39,920 nt of DNA from Chloroflexus sp. MS-G (lineage in GTDB: Bacteria; Chloroflexota; Chloroflexia; Chloroflexales; Chloroflexaceae). The DNA lies in NCBI RefSeq assembly GCF_000735195.1, contig NZ_JPIM01000034.1:1-39920 (forward strand), read 5' to 3'. Positions 8,499 through 16,701 of this stretch are shown in pieces. The stretch's first letter is position 1; the number at the start of each line of letters is the position of its first letter. Below the pieces are notes generated by a model. It searched no databases. It had not been told where the DNA came from and was given only the letters and a program-made list of their open reading frames with translations. The translations under genes and the position numbers were made by a program.

Positions 8499-11426
8499 TC
8501 ATTCCTCCTTGAGAATCTCCATGCGCAGTTCGAGCAGATCGGCCAGTTCACCACGCACACCAGCAGCGACAAACTGATCACGCATGTGCTGCGGTAGCGC
8601 CTTCCAATCCCATCCGGCGCCAGCCAGCGTGTCATGCACAAATTGCTTGAACACCGGATCGGTGACCGACGTGCCATTACGATCCCGTGCAAACCATTCC
8701 TCACGAGTCAACTCAATCGTGCGCACCACTTGATGGCGCTGAGTGGTGCTCAGGCACAGGAAAACCTCCCAGAGCCTATCGAACCGCTCCAGATCGTCGA
8801 TGTAAAACGGTCGGGTGCGTCGGTTCGTCCGCCGTCCATTGGTATCATAGTGGATCTCAAAGCGGCGAGTGGTTGTATCAAGGAACTCGAAGTCAAACGT
8901 TGCTGGCGCGAACCATACCTGATCACCGACCTGCAACTCAGCGGCGTGAACCAGCCAGCCATCGCAACCCTTCCACAGATTGCGACTCTGGAAATACCGT
9001 TTGCGCGTCGTCGGTTCTACCTGATCGTCCAGAAAGACGTAAGGGTACCAGAGGTCTTCGGTCTGACCGTCGCCCATTAAAGCTGGAATATGCCAGGTCA
9101 GGCGCTGGTCATCCCGCTGCAAGGTTACTTCGTACCACTCAGCGAATTGACCCGCCTGGTCAGGCTGGAAGCGCGGGGGCAGCGAATCGCCTTGACTGAC
9201 CATTTTCCGCGCACAGCACAATACTTCCCACACACCAGCTACCGTCTGGCGCTCCAGCATCGCCCGCCCGGCGTCGAGCACGGCACGCAGCGGGGTGGGG
9301 CGTGGCGCAAATACCACGCCCAGGTGCAGCGGCAGGCGATTCCGTACCTTGCCCATCTCGCGTTCGTACTTCGTCTTGATCTGGCGGATGATCTCCAGGG
9401 CCTTATCCGCCGGTACGAGCGCCATGAAGACCCGTGGTTCGGCGAGGAGGGGTAGGGCTGGAACAAAGGAACTGTCGGCAATCGGCACTGCATCCTGGCT
9501 GAGCGTGATGCTGTCTAGTTGATGACGCTTTCCGGTATCATCCGATGCTTCGATCAGAAAGGTCTCACCCTGTTTCAGGATATCCTGAACCTTTTTCAGA
9601 CGCATAAGACTGTTCAAATAGTCCAGATTATCACAGGTGATAAAACATTTTCCGTCCCACAGCACACTAAGCCTGATGCCGCCGTGCAAGACCAGTTCAT
9701 ACGTGTGGTAAGGTGTTAGCGCTTGACTGTTCAGTCTCCCCTGAATCTCCAACCGTGGTCCGGCGCGCCCCACCACGCGACCGATCAGCGAGTCTGACAA
9801 CCCGCCCGGCTCTACCGGTGCGACCTGCTGCCAGAACGCGCGTGTCGTTTCCCAGATTCGGCGCAGACGGGCAAAGGAGGGATTTTTGGAAACCTTGTCA
9901 GTGGTACGATTCTTATTATCTGGTTGACGAACAACCAGGGTGTGCACCAGATCACCCGCGAGCCAGCCGCTCAGATCGAACGCGCCGACGATGAGCGCAT
10001 AGCGACCGTGGATATCAGTCAGGTCATCAATCCAGATAGTCGGATGATCACCACAACGCAGCGTGCCTACCCACTGCTGCGCTCGATCAGTACGTCGCTG
10101 TTCGCATGTATCACAGACCTTGCGCTCCTGCGCTTTGGGATCGGGTCCTTGCGGACGCAGACCGCAGACAGTGCATACTTCGGCATTCTGACCACGCCAG
10201 AGTGTTTCGAGCCATTGAGGGTCAGTAGTTTCACGTATGTCCCGTTTGAGATGGTTCACAATCGGTGGCAACTCCTGTGGAGCCGGCTGACCCTTCCACG
10301 GCTTGTCATCCAGATAGAGTTCAGGCACACGTTCGTGCCGTATGGCGAGACATGGATTATTCTTTACCGTTCCGGCAGCAAACTCATTTTGAATAAGCGT
10401 TCTCAGAGTCTCTGTATTAACTTGAGACTTATCCAGCAAATTCTCAATGTCCGGCACGACAAAGACCGATCCATTCTCGTCGCGATACACTTCCAGACCT
10501 AGTGGGTAGGTCTCTTCAATCAGCGTCTGCACCCGGTTCAACGCATCGGTCAACAGCTCGCGGCGCGCCAGTACGTCGGGAATACGCGAGGCTGAAAGCA
10601 GGTATTGTAGGCCGTCAACGCGAATACTCAGTAAGCGCCAGGAAATATCCGATGGCTTGCGTTGTTGATTGGTAAGCACACATCGAGCCAGTTCAGCCTT
10701 GTAAAGCGCAGCGACAATCGAAGACCAGTCCCACAGGGTGACTTCGTTGATTGGCCGTCGGGTGTCGCCTGGCGCACCTCGGAATTGCAGATATAGTTCG
10801 TATATAAAGTCTTTCCTTGGTCTACCAAATTGAGAAATAACTTGTACCAGCTTGTTATCGAGTGAACTTACCCCAGAAAATGTAAAGCCAAATGGACTGA
10901 CTATCTCTTTCGAACTTCCTCCATCTGCTGCATCTTCCTTTTCCAGGTGGGCAACTGCGTGAGCATGACCTAGTGTCCCCGCCAGGTATACCAGGCTGTT
11001 GCCGAGAATTGTTTGAAAACCACTGTAGTTATCAGAGACGAGCGGTCGGCCCCAAAGAAGTATTTCAAGAAAATTTTCATTTCCAATACCCGCAAGTATG
11101 ATAGCTTTATTTGGAAGTGATAGATTATGTCTTTGTAGAGTTTTCCACAACGCTGTCGGATGTAATGCTTCCTGGAGGCGAGCACACTGACCGCGATTTG
11201 TCGTAAGACACGACCAGTACCGCAATGTTGGTAGATCAGTATCAGAGAATACAGCCTTGTGAGGATTGACGCGGGGCTTTCCTTGACATTGATTAGCGTT
11301 GAATCCTACACCATCGGGTTGATAGAATGCATCGGCGCACTTTCCCATATCATGCACCCACGCTGCCACCTCTGCCAGTAGCAGATTATCCCGTGCTGTA
11401 ACCAATGTATTCAAATCATAGCTCAT
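8499..11426 (-). CDS. cas10: Cas10 (Cmr2-like) with HD motif but destroyed GGDD cyclase motif
   Basis: This 975-residue protein is the large subunit of the type III effector. An N-terminal HD domain carries HDMGK at residues 25-29, expected to cleave ssDNA. A first palm domain covers about 265-335. A zinc ribbon has paired CxxC motifs (Cys418/421 and Cys438/441). A second palm spans about 475-715, followed by a C-terminal helical region. Where active enzymes have GGDD in the second palm, this protein reads LWDGKCFIT, so positions 591-594 are Asp-Gly-Lys-Cys. Both metal-binding aspartates are lost, so cyclic oligoadenylate synthesis is unlikely. That is the hallmark of subtype III-C. The ATG at 11426 has AGAGGAA upstream; a GTG at 11453 is less likely. 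Confidence 0.88.
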   Translation of the reverse strand: MSYDLNTLVTARDNLLLAEVAAWVHDMGKCADAFYQPDGVGFNANQCQGKPRVNPHKAVFSDTDLPTLRYWSCLTTNRGQCARLQEALHPTALWKTLQRHNLSLPNKAIILAGIGNENFLEILLWGRPLVSDNYSGFQTILGNSLVYLAGTLGHAHAVAHLEKEDAADGGSSKEIVSPFGFTFSGVSSLDNKLVQVISQFGRPRKDFIYELYLQFRGAPGDTRRPINEVTLWDWSSIVAALYKAELARCVLTNQQRKPSDISWRLLSIRVDGLQYLLSASRIPDVLARRELLTDALNRVQTLIEETYPLGLEVYRDENGSVFVVPDIENLLDKSQVNTETLRTLIQNEFAAGTVKNNPCLAIRHERVPELYLDDKPWKGQPAPQELPPIVNHLKRDIRETTDPQWLETLWRGQNAEVCTVCGLRPQGPDPKAQERKVCDTCEQRRTDRAQQWVGTLRCGDHPTIWIDDLTDIHGRYALIVGAFDLSGWLAGDLVHTLVVRQPDNKNRTTDKVSKNPSFARLRRIWETTRAFWQQVAPVEPGGLSDSLIGRVVGRAGPRLEIQGRLNSQALTPYHTYELVLHGGIRLSVLWDGKCFITCDNLDYLNSLMRLKKVQDILKQGETFLIEASDDTGKRHQLDSITLSQDAVPIADSSFVPALPLLAEPRVFMALVPADKALEIIRQIKTKYEREMGKVRNRLPLHLGVVFAPRPTPLRAVLDAGRAMLERQTVAGVWEVLCCARKMVSQGDSLPPRFQPDQAGQFAEWYEVTLQRDDQRLTWHIPALMGDGQTEDLWYPYVFLDDQVEPTTRKRYFQSRNLWKGCDGWLVHAAELQVGDQVWFAPATFDFEFLDTTTRRFEIHYDTNGRRTNRRTRPFYIDDLERFDRLWEVFLCLSTTQRHQVVRTIELTREEWFARDRNGTSVTDPVFKQFVHDTLAGAGWDWKALPQHMRDQFVAAGVRGELADLLELRMEILKEE

Positions 11427-11503
11427 GGGCCTGTTCCTCTGATGACCTGCCACAATTGCCGATAGGCATCGAACACAACCAATTCACTGTAGAGGTGCAG
11501 CAG
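11423..11503 (-). other. Possible 26-codon mini-ORF between cmr6 and cas10
   Basis: The 196-bp gap between cmr6 and cas10 is the widest in an otherwise tightly packed operon. In it a short frame encodes a protein-like stretch (LLHLYSELVVFDAYRQLWQV, then a few more residues) whose TGA overlaps the cas10 ATG as ATGA. AAGGAG lies seven bases before its first CTG codon; no ATG or GTG is available there. It could be a translational-coupling leader, the remnant of a lost small gene, or chance. Confidence 0.25.
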
Positions 11504-11622
11504 CGCTGCGCTCCTTACCGTAATGCGTTATGTTACACTACGCACAACACCTCCACACACCGCGCCGGTTCGTCTTCACGCCTGGCGCGACGTGCTGCCA
11601 TTGGATTCGGACGGCGGCAGCA

Positions 11623-12618
11623 TTACAGCGCGGTCTTCAGCCAGTGTTCTACCTCCGCTGCCAGATTACTCAGCCGTTTACCCTTCAGAGAAAGCGTCTG
11701 CGTAGCGATGCGTATCTCGCCATCCACCAGGTCATCTGCGGCTATGCCGAAGCCGCTGCTGGTCTTCGCGCCAAAGCCATAGGTGCTCAGCATCGCCTGA
11801 ATGCCCTGCGCAACGACCACGAGGTCGTCGGCGCTCTGCTGCGCATCGACCGCCGTGCCGGTTGGCACATAGAGCAGCATCAACGCACCCTGTGCGCCAG
11901 CGGGTACGCATTCCAGCAAAATCGGACCACGTGCGCCAACCCCCTTTTCCCGGTCGTGCGGGTTGATCACCTCCAGACCGAGGCGGTCGAAGAAGGTGGG
12001 GAAGAACTGCACAAACCCGGCGTGAAATGCCTCTTCCTCACCCTTAACGTTGCCGAACAGCCGCACCATCTGCGAGTCGTTCGCTTCTTGCTCCAGGGTG
12101 GTATACCCGCGCATCTGACGCAGCGCAGCGCGCAGGGCACCTTTCCATCCCGACGGCGCAATGTAGGGAACATCAAAAACCCACTCCTTCTTCACCGGAT
12201 TTTCTAGCAGGTGAAAGAGACGGTCGTCTCTGCTCAGATATGGCTTGCTCAGGGTGAAGGTCAGACGCAGCGCCCATGCTCCAGGTGGGAGGGTTGCCAG
12301 GTCAGGCAGCGTTGGCTCCAGACCGAGTTGCTGCATTGTAGTGCGTTGGCGGGCAAGGAATGCTGCGGCGTCCCGTCCAACCCACAGGCGGTAACCGCCA
12401 GCCTGTGTGCGGGTGCCACTGCGGGCACGTTCGAGCTGGGGCGTGATCATTGCCTGCGCCAGCACTGCCAGCCGTGCAGTCGGGTCACGCAGCAAGCGCA
12501 GATCACCCCAGCGCTTTGGCAGCTCCTGCGTCTCGCCGGCGAGCCATTGCAGCGCAAATGCCTGCACAGTGCCATCCTGAAGAGCATAAGGAAAGTGAGC
12601 ATGGAATTCGTAACTCAT
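11623..12618 (-). CDS. cmr6: Cmr6-like Cas7 subunit
   Basis: The 331-residue RAMP protein has a variable N-terminal half. A Cas7-type core begins near residue 115 with LRLTFTLSKPYLSRDD. It continues with YIAPSGWKGALRAALR, a short LFGN element, then FFPTFFDRLGLEVINPHDREKG and PILLECVPAGAQGALMLLYVP. That order (assembly motif, LFG, F-DA/P segment, NPH, P-x-x-V) is the Cmr6 pattern. A glycine loop GFGAKTSSGFG is near the C-terminus. Cmr6 is a backbone Cas7 subunit next to Cmr1 at the 3' end of the crRNA. Its start overlaps the stop of the upstream TOPRIM-like gene by 4 bp, tying the inserted genes to the CRISPR operon. Confidence 0.75.
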   Translation of the reverse strand: MSYEFHAHFPYALQDGTVQAFALQWLAGETQELPKRWGDLRLLRDPTARLAVLAQAMITPQLERARSGTRTQAGGYRLWVGRDAAAFLARQRTTMQQLGLEPTLPDLATLPPGAWALRLTFTLSKPYLSRDDRLFHLLENPVKKEWVFDVPYIAPSGWKGALRAALRQMRGYTTLEQEANDSQMVRLFGNVKGEEEAFHAGFVQFFPTFFDRLGLEVINPHDREKGVGARGPILLECVPAGAQGALMLLYVPTGTAVDAQQSADDLVVVAQGIQAMLSTYGFGAKTSSGFGIAADDLVDGEIRIATQTLSLKGKRLSNLAAEVEHWLKTAL

Positions 12619-13337
12619 TGAAGCGCCTCGATTGCTGCAATAATCGATGCAAAGTTCTGTTGCAAGAGACTATCATCCATGTCTGCTAGCACCGTCTCGG
12701 CGAACACCGGCGGTGACGTATGCATCCGAAGCACGGCTGCGTACAGGCGCACATAATCTTTGGCTTCTGAGAGAGGCGGAAAGCCGTTCTTTTGCAGCAG
12801 CGCCGGTATTTCTTGGGTCACTTTTTGAATGATAACCTGTCCGTTTACATTCACATTCTGCCTTTGTGCTAGTATATTGGCTACATTTGGATCAAACGCC
12901 AGTCGCAACACCAGATCGTCGATGGTGCTTTTAGTAAAACTGGTATCCCAGCGATAGTCATTGTCAGCGATATGAACGGCAATATGAAAGTTAAGACTGG
13001 CCGATTTCCAAGCATAAATATTCTTGTACAATGGCAACGGTGCAAACTGGGGAACTTCGTTGATGTTACTCTTACGAAATACCTGAATCATGCCATCTCT
13101 AACACTTTGAACGATCCGCTCGTAGGTTTCTCCATCGTCCAGGTCACGTAAAATAAGCGCCCGAACTGGTTGTAAGTTTAAGCTGAATCTAAGCTTTTGT
13201 TGAAGTTGTCGGTTGATGTTTGTCTTACCTCCACACTCAACGACGTTCAGGGAATAATTTGGTAACAAGGTTCTAAGCTTATCGATAACCTTTCTTTCGG
13301 TTTGACCTTCAGCAAAGATGTGAATCTCAATCTTCAT
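12615..13337 (-). CDS. TOPRIM-like putative nuclease, partner of ATPase 2
   Basis: The 240-residue protein opens with a strand and the motif HIFAEGQTERK, giving conserved Glu10. The VVECGGKTNI segment follows, then ALILRDLDDGE with Asp65-x-Asp67. An early Glu and a later DxD are the metal-binding pattern of TOPRIM domains in OLD-family and DUF4276/DUF4435-like proteins. I therefore infer a Mg-dependent nuclease; the family name is not certain. The C-terminal 50 residues (AKDYV, FAETV, FASIIAAIEAL) resemble those of the other TOPRIM-like protein here. I start at the ATG at 13337, preceded by GAGGAAG, overlapping the ATPase gene by 11 bp; an upstream start at 13379 lacks such a site. It overlaps cmr6 by 4 bp. 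Confidence 0.68.
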   Translation of the reverse strand: MKIEIHIFAEGQTERKVIDKLRTLLPNYSLNVVECGGKTNINRQLQQKLRFSLNLQPVRALILRDLDDGETYERIVQSVRDGMIQVFRKSNINEVPQFAPLPLYKNIYAWKSASLNFHIAVHIADNDYRWDTSFTKSTIDDLVLRLAFDPNVANILAQRQNVNVNGQVIIQKVTQEIPALLQKNGFPPLSEAKDYVRLYAAVLRMHTSPPVFAETVLADMDDSLLQQNFASIIAAIEALQ

Positions 13338-14649
13338 GGACTTCCTCACGAAGATGAAACTGAAGCGGCAAATCAACATTTTCCAAAATACGTGGATCGA
13401 GACCGGCCTCTAACCAGGCAGTCAGCGTGTCAATGTCGCCCCACGCTGACTTCAACACGCCATCGCGCAGATTCAGGCGAAACGCCAGCGTTTGTTCGGG
13501 CGGTAAGATGTCGTGCTGGAGCATGCGGGTAAGATGGGCGATGACTTCCAGGCTTTGGGTGGTGATGAAGACCTGGATGGGCTTGTCCTTCAAAAGATGG
13601 ACAACAACATCGAGCAATCGGCCCAGGGTTGCAGGGTTTTGAAACACCTCTGGTTCTTCCCACAACATCATTCCCGGATGGGATTCATCTACTGTTGCAG
13701 CAAGTGCAACCAGATGGGCAATGAGCTTAAATGCGTGACGGGCGCCATCACCGAATTGATCGATTCCCAATGGTGTTTGACCACGGAACCGCACATAACC
13801 GGTGCGTCCATGCTGGTTATCGGGCGCATCAGTGACCTCAATGGTTGCTTCCTTCAGCGACGGGAATATCTCTGCCATACGTTCAGCAATGTGCTCGTGC
13901 CAGTCGGGAACGGTGTTGTATGCCCATTGAGCAAAGGACGTGGTCAGATGAGAGCTGGCAGCGACGGTATCGTAGAACATCACCCGTGCTGGATCAGGCA
14001 TTGATCCGTGCGTTGTCCAGACGGCAAGCCGATCAAGCGGGTGTTGTAGCTTCCAGCGGTACACCCAGTCCGGCTCCCAGAGATAGTACCAGTGCGCATC
14101 GCCTGGCTGAATGCCAGACTCAGCAAACGTTGGCGGAATCATACTGGCGTCGAGCGCTTTTGGTTGGGGCAGACTGAAGAGGGCAATCTGGGCAAGGTCT
14201 GCCTGCTCGAAGGCATAGATGTCTTTTTCACCCCATTCCGGTAGCGGAGGTTCCAGACGAAACTCCGCCCATGGCACATCCGGCGCACGAACGTCCTTCT
14301 TTAGTAAGTCGAGGCGCACTGCTATTCCCCGTTCTCGCGTAAGCGTGGCCGGATTGTCCTGCCACTCGCCACGTTTGCCGTGACGCTGGCGTAAACGCTG
14401 GAACGGCGGATGCCCTGAGAAATCGTGCGCCAGTGCCGTTCGTGCAGGGAGTGTACCAGTCTCGTCTGGCAAGAGATCATCCCGAATAAAGATCGCAGGA
14501 CGCCCACATGTTGCACTCAGGTACAGGAGTTCTAACAGTGCTGTTTTGCCACTATTATTCGGACCAATGAGCAGGTTCACTTTCCGTAGACGATCAATGT
14601 GTCCCTGCCGAATACCGCGAAAGCGGTGAATCATGATGCGTTCGATCAT
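13327..14649 (-). CDS. OLD/AAA15-like ABC-type ATPase 2 inside the CRISPR operon
   Basis: This 440-residue protein has an SMC/Rad50-like ATPase head. Walker A GPNNSGKT is at residues 29-36, a signature-like GDGARHAFKL follows, the Walker B equivalent is MMLWEEPE near residue 328, and ITTQSLEV near 362 stands where the H-loop ATHS is usual. There is no long coiled coil; the middle holds an insertion with WVYRWKLQHPLDRLAVW. Relatives partner TOPRIM nucleases in OLD, AbiL and PARIS systems, and a TOPRIM-like gene overlaps it downstream by 11 bp. It is a clear paralogue of the ATPase at 15395-16690: 31 of the first 44 residues are identical by eye. The start lies 2 bp after the first TOPRIM-like gene. 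Confidence 0.82.
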   Translation of the reverse strand: MIERIMIHRFRGIRQGHIDRLRKVNLLIGPNNSGKTALLELLYLSATCGRPAIFIRDDLLPDETGTLPARTALAHDFSGHPPFQRLRQRHGKRGEWQDNPATLTRERGIAVRLDLLKKDVRAPDVPWAEFRLEPPLPEWGEKDIYAFEQADLAQIALFSLPQPKALDASMIPPTFAESGIQPGDAHWYYLWEPDWVYRWKLQHPLDRLAVWTTHGSMPDPARVMFYDTVAASSHLTTSFAQWAYNTVPDWHEHIAERMAEIFPSLKEATIEVTDAPDNQHGRTGYVRFRGQTPLGIDQFGDGARHAFKLIAHLVALAATVDESHPGMMLWEEPEVFQNPATLGRLLDVVVHLLKDKPIQVFITTQSLEVIAHLTRMLQHDILPPEQTLAFRLNLRDGVLKSAWGDIDTLTAWLEAGLDPRILENVDLPLQFHLREEVHED

Positions 14650-14651
14650 AG

Positions 14652-15398
14652 CTACTCCCGTAGTTTGTTGCTAAAAAGGTTCCAGGCCGCGATCAGTGAA
14701 GCAAAGACCTGACGGAGCTCGTCATCTGACGTATATTTGACCACATCTCGCGCAAACCACACATGCGATCTGCGATACTGGAAAGCGGTAATGTAAGCAT
14801 ACAGCCATGATTTGGCATGTGTCCATGAATATCCGTTCGATACCATGAGATTGGTGAACTCAATCTCAGCTTTGTGCAAAAGTTGTTGGCAACTCTGCCC
14901 CTCAGCAACTATCCTGCTAACAACCTGTTGGTTAATATTGGAATTTTGCAAGATGTTCAGGATATATCCATCAAAATCACATCTTGAAATTCCTGGAACT
15001 TCGGCATTCGAGATGTGGAGCACGAGATGCAGGTTGTTTGCTTGATACTCAAAAATATTATTTGTATTTGCATGCTGACTGAACGAAATGTTTTGCCAGA
15101 AATCGTTAGTGTCACGCTGTTGAAGATCGCGCAAGAATTGGTCTTTCCGATCTAGGGGGCTAGGACTATCCTCCTGATCGAGCATGAACAGCACATTGCC
15201 ACCAGTGCCTTGCAACGCGAGTAGCGGGTTTGCTCTGGTGAGAATATCCACTACCGCATCATACCCCTCACGCTGGCGAATGCCTGAAGGTAGTCGAGAA
15301 GTCAAACCGTTATGAAGAATCCCTTTCTGGTATAAAACATTGCCCACCTCACGTTCGGTAGCGCCTTCAGCAATAATCAAGACTTCCGCAGGACTCAC
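14652..15398 (-). CDS. TOPRIM-like putative nuclease, partner of ATPase 1
   Basis: The 248-residue protein begins with VLIIAEGATEREV (Glu11), then has NVLFMLDQEDSP with acidic Asp74, Glu76 and Asp77. This is an early Glu plus acidic cluster as in TOPRIM folds, although the second motif is DQED and not a clean DxD. The C-terminal part (AKSWLYAYITA, FARDVVKY, DDELRQVFASLIAAW) parallels the end of the 240-residue partner at 12615-13337, so the two are diverged paralogues. Its start overlaps the stop of ATPase 1 by 4 bp (ATGA). Nuclease activity is inferred from fold motifs and the ATPase partnership only. Confidence 0.62.
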   Translation of the reverse strand: MSPAEVLIIAEGATEREVGNVLYQKGILHNGLTSRLPSGIRQREGYDAVVDILTRANPLLALQGTGGNVLFMLDQEDSPSPLDRKDQFLRDLQQRDTNDFWQNISFSQHANTNNIFEYQANNLHLVLHISNAEVPGISRCDFDGYILNILQNSNINQQVVSRIVAEGQSCQQLLHKAEIEFTNLMVSNGYSWTHAKSWLYAYITAFQYRRSHVWFARDVVKYTSDDELRQVFASLIAAWNLFSNKLRE

Positions 15399-16690
15399 GG
15401 CCTGACCTCTCGCACACGCAGAAAACGTGCTAGCGGCGAGATCAGTTCATCTTCGCCAGTCGTGCGCGGATCGCCAAACAATTCCATCCAACTTCCAATC
15501 GACTCACCTGGAAACGTCTGAACTTGCAAGGTTCCCCCTACGAGCTGCAATCGTAGCGTACAGACATCGGATGGGTTGAGCGACGTCTGTTGCTCAGGTT
15601 CTCTCATTGCAAGCGCAAGCCATGAAAGCACTTCCAGGCTTTGGGTAGACAAGAAAACCTGCACAGCCTTTCCTGCCACCAGCCGGGCAACTTCATCGAG
15701 CAACCGACCAAGAGTGGCAGGGTGCATAAACAACTCCGGATCTTCCCACAAGAACAATCCCGACTCGTGCTGTTCGGCGCGGTCAACCAGGGCGATGAGG
15801 GCAGCCAGCACCTTGAACGCATGACGGGCGCCATCGCCGAACTGATCGATCTCAATCGGCAGGGTTCGGTTGGGAAGTTCCAGGTACCCGCCCCAGGTCG
15901 TGCCGGTTGGGGTCGGTTTCACGTTCACTCGTACTCCGGCCATATCCGGAAATACCCGCGCCATGCTCTGCGCGATGCGCTCTTCCCACTTGTTCACCGT
16001 GCGATAGCACCGTTGCGCAAAGGCGCCTTCAAAGTGGGCATGGGCGGTGTGAAAATCAAAGAAGAGCACATGTGCTGCCGCGCCGTCGCCAGCCTCTGCC
16101 CATATTGCCAGTCGATCCAGGGGTTGAGTATCGTTCCAGCGATACACCCAGCGTTGATCCCACACGTAATGCCAGCGCTGCGAGGGGTGCTCTGGACGAT
16201 GGGTGTTGAGGAGCGTTGGGATGAACTCCGGCGGCGCCTGGTTCGGCTGACTGAGCGAAAACAGGACTGCGTGTTGCATGTCGGTTTTGCGAAACCGGTC
16301 TGGTGCTTCAGCAGCCAGACGGAATCGGTGCAACGGGTGTGTTGCCGGAAGATCGGGAAGCTCCAGATCCAAAGCCTTTTCTTTGTCTAGATCAATCACG
16401 AAGGAATCCGTCTCACGCACCGCATAGCCATGGCGTTGACGTAGCCGTTTGGTGGGCGAATGCGCCAAAAAATCTCTTGCGACGAGGGTTGTCGCCGCGT
16501 GAACGGGAGGCTCAATGGTTTCGGTGATGAGCTGGCAGGTTCGTCTGCTCAAGCCGCCCAGGTAGAGTAGTTCCAGCAGCGCGGACTTGCCGCTATTGTT
16601 CGGACCGATCAAGACGTTGAATGCCCGTAGATTTTGGATCACGCCCTCGCGAATACCACGAAAGCGGTGGATGGTCAGAGATTGAAGCAT
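15395..16690 (-). CDS. OLD/AAA15-like ABC-type ATPase 1 inside the CRISPR operon
   Basis: The 431-residue ATPase has Walker A GPNNSGKS at 29-36, the RLRQRHG motif shared with its paralogue, WVYRWNDTQPLDRLAIW in the middle, FGDGARHAFKVL as a signature-like motif, LFLWEDPELF as Walker B (near 313) and FLSTQSLEVL at the H-loop position (near 347). The Trp-Glu Walker B and TQS H-loop are shared with the second ATPase here and unlike the usual DEPE and THS. It begins 11 bp after the cmr1 stop and ends in a 4-bp overlap with its TOPRIM-like partner, so cmr1 and this module should share one transcript. The role is probably an ATP-gated sensor controlling the partner nuclease; that is inference. Confidence 0.82.
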   Translation of the reverse strand: MLQSLTIHRFRGIREGVIQNLRAFNVLIGPNNSGKSALLELLYLGGLSRRTCQLITETIEPPVHAATTLVARDFLAHSPTKRLRQRHGYAVRETDSFVIDLDKEKALDLELPDLPATHPLHRFRLAAEAPDRFRKTDMQHAVLFSLSQPNQAPPEFIPTLLNTHRPEHPSQRWHYVWDQRWVYRWNDTQPLDRLAIWAEAGDGAAAHVLFFDFHTAHAHFEGAFAQRCYRTVNKWEERIAQSMARVFPDMAGVRVNVKPTPTGTTWGGYLELPNRTLPIEIDQFGDGARHAFKVLAALIALVDRAEQHESGLFLWEDPELFMHPATLGRLLDEVARLVAGKAVQVFLSTQSLEVLSWLALAMREPEQQTSLNPSDVCTLRLQLVGGTLQVQTFPGESIGSWMELFGDPRTTGEDELISPLARFLRVREVRP

Positions 16691-16701
16691 TGCAGTGCCC
16701 C

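Noticed and set aside
7481..8704. Longer 407-codon version of the Cmr4-like protein
   Set aside because: The extra 70 residues only read cas10 sequence out of frame; the ATG at 8494 has an AAGGAGG site and gives the normal Cmr4 N-terminus.
8499..11426. Cyclic-oligoadenylate-producing Cas10
   Set aside because: The only position matching the GGDD site reads DGKC; no other GGDD or GGDE appears in the protein.
11530..12207. 225-codon frame on the plus strand
   Set aside because: It lies antisense to the Cmr6-like gene, has no recognisable motif, and the minus-strand frame has clear RAMP features.
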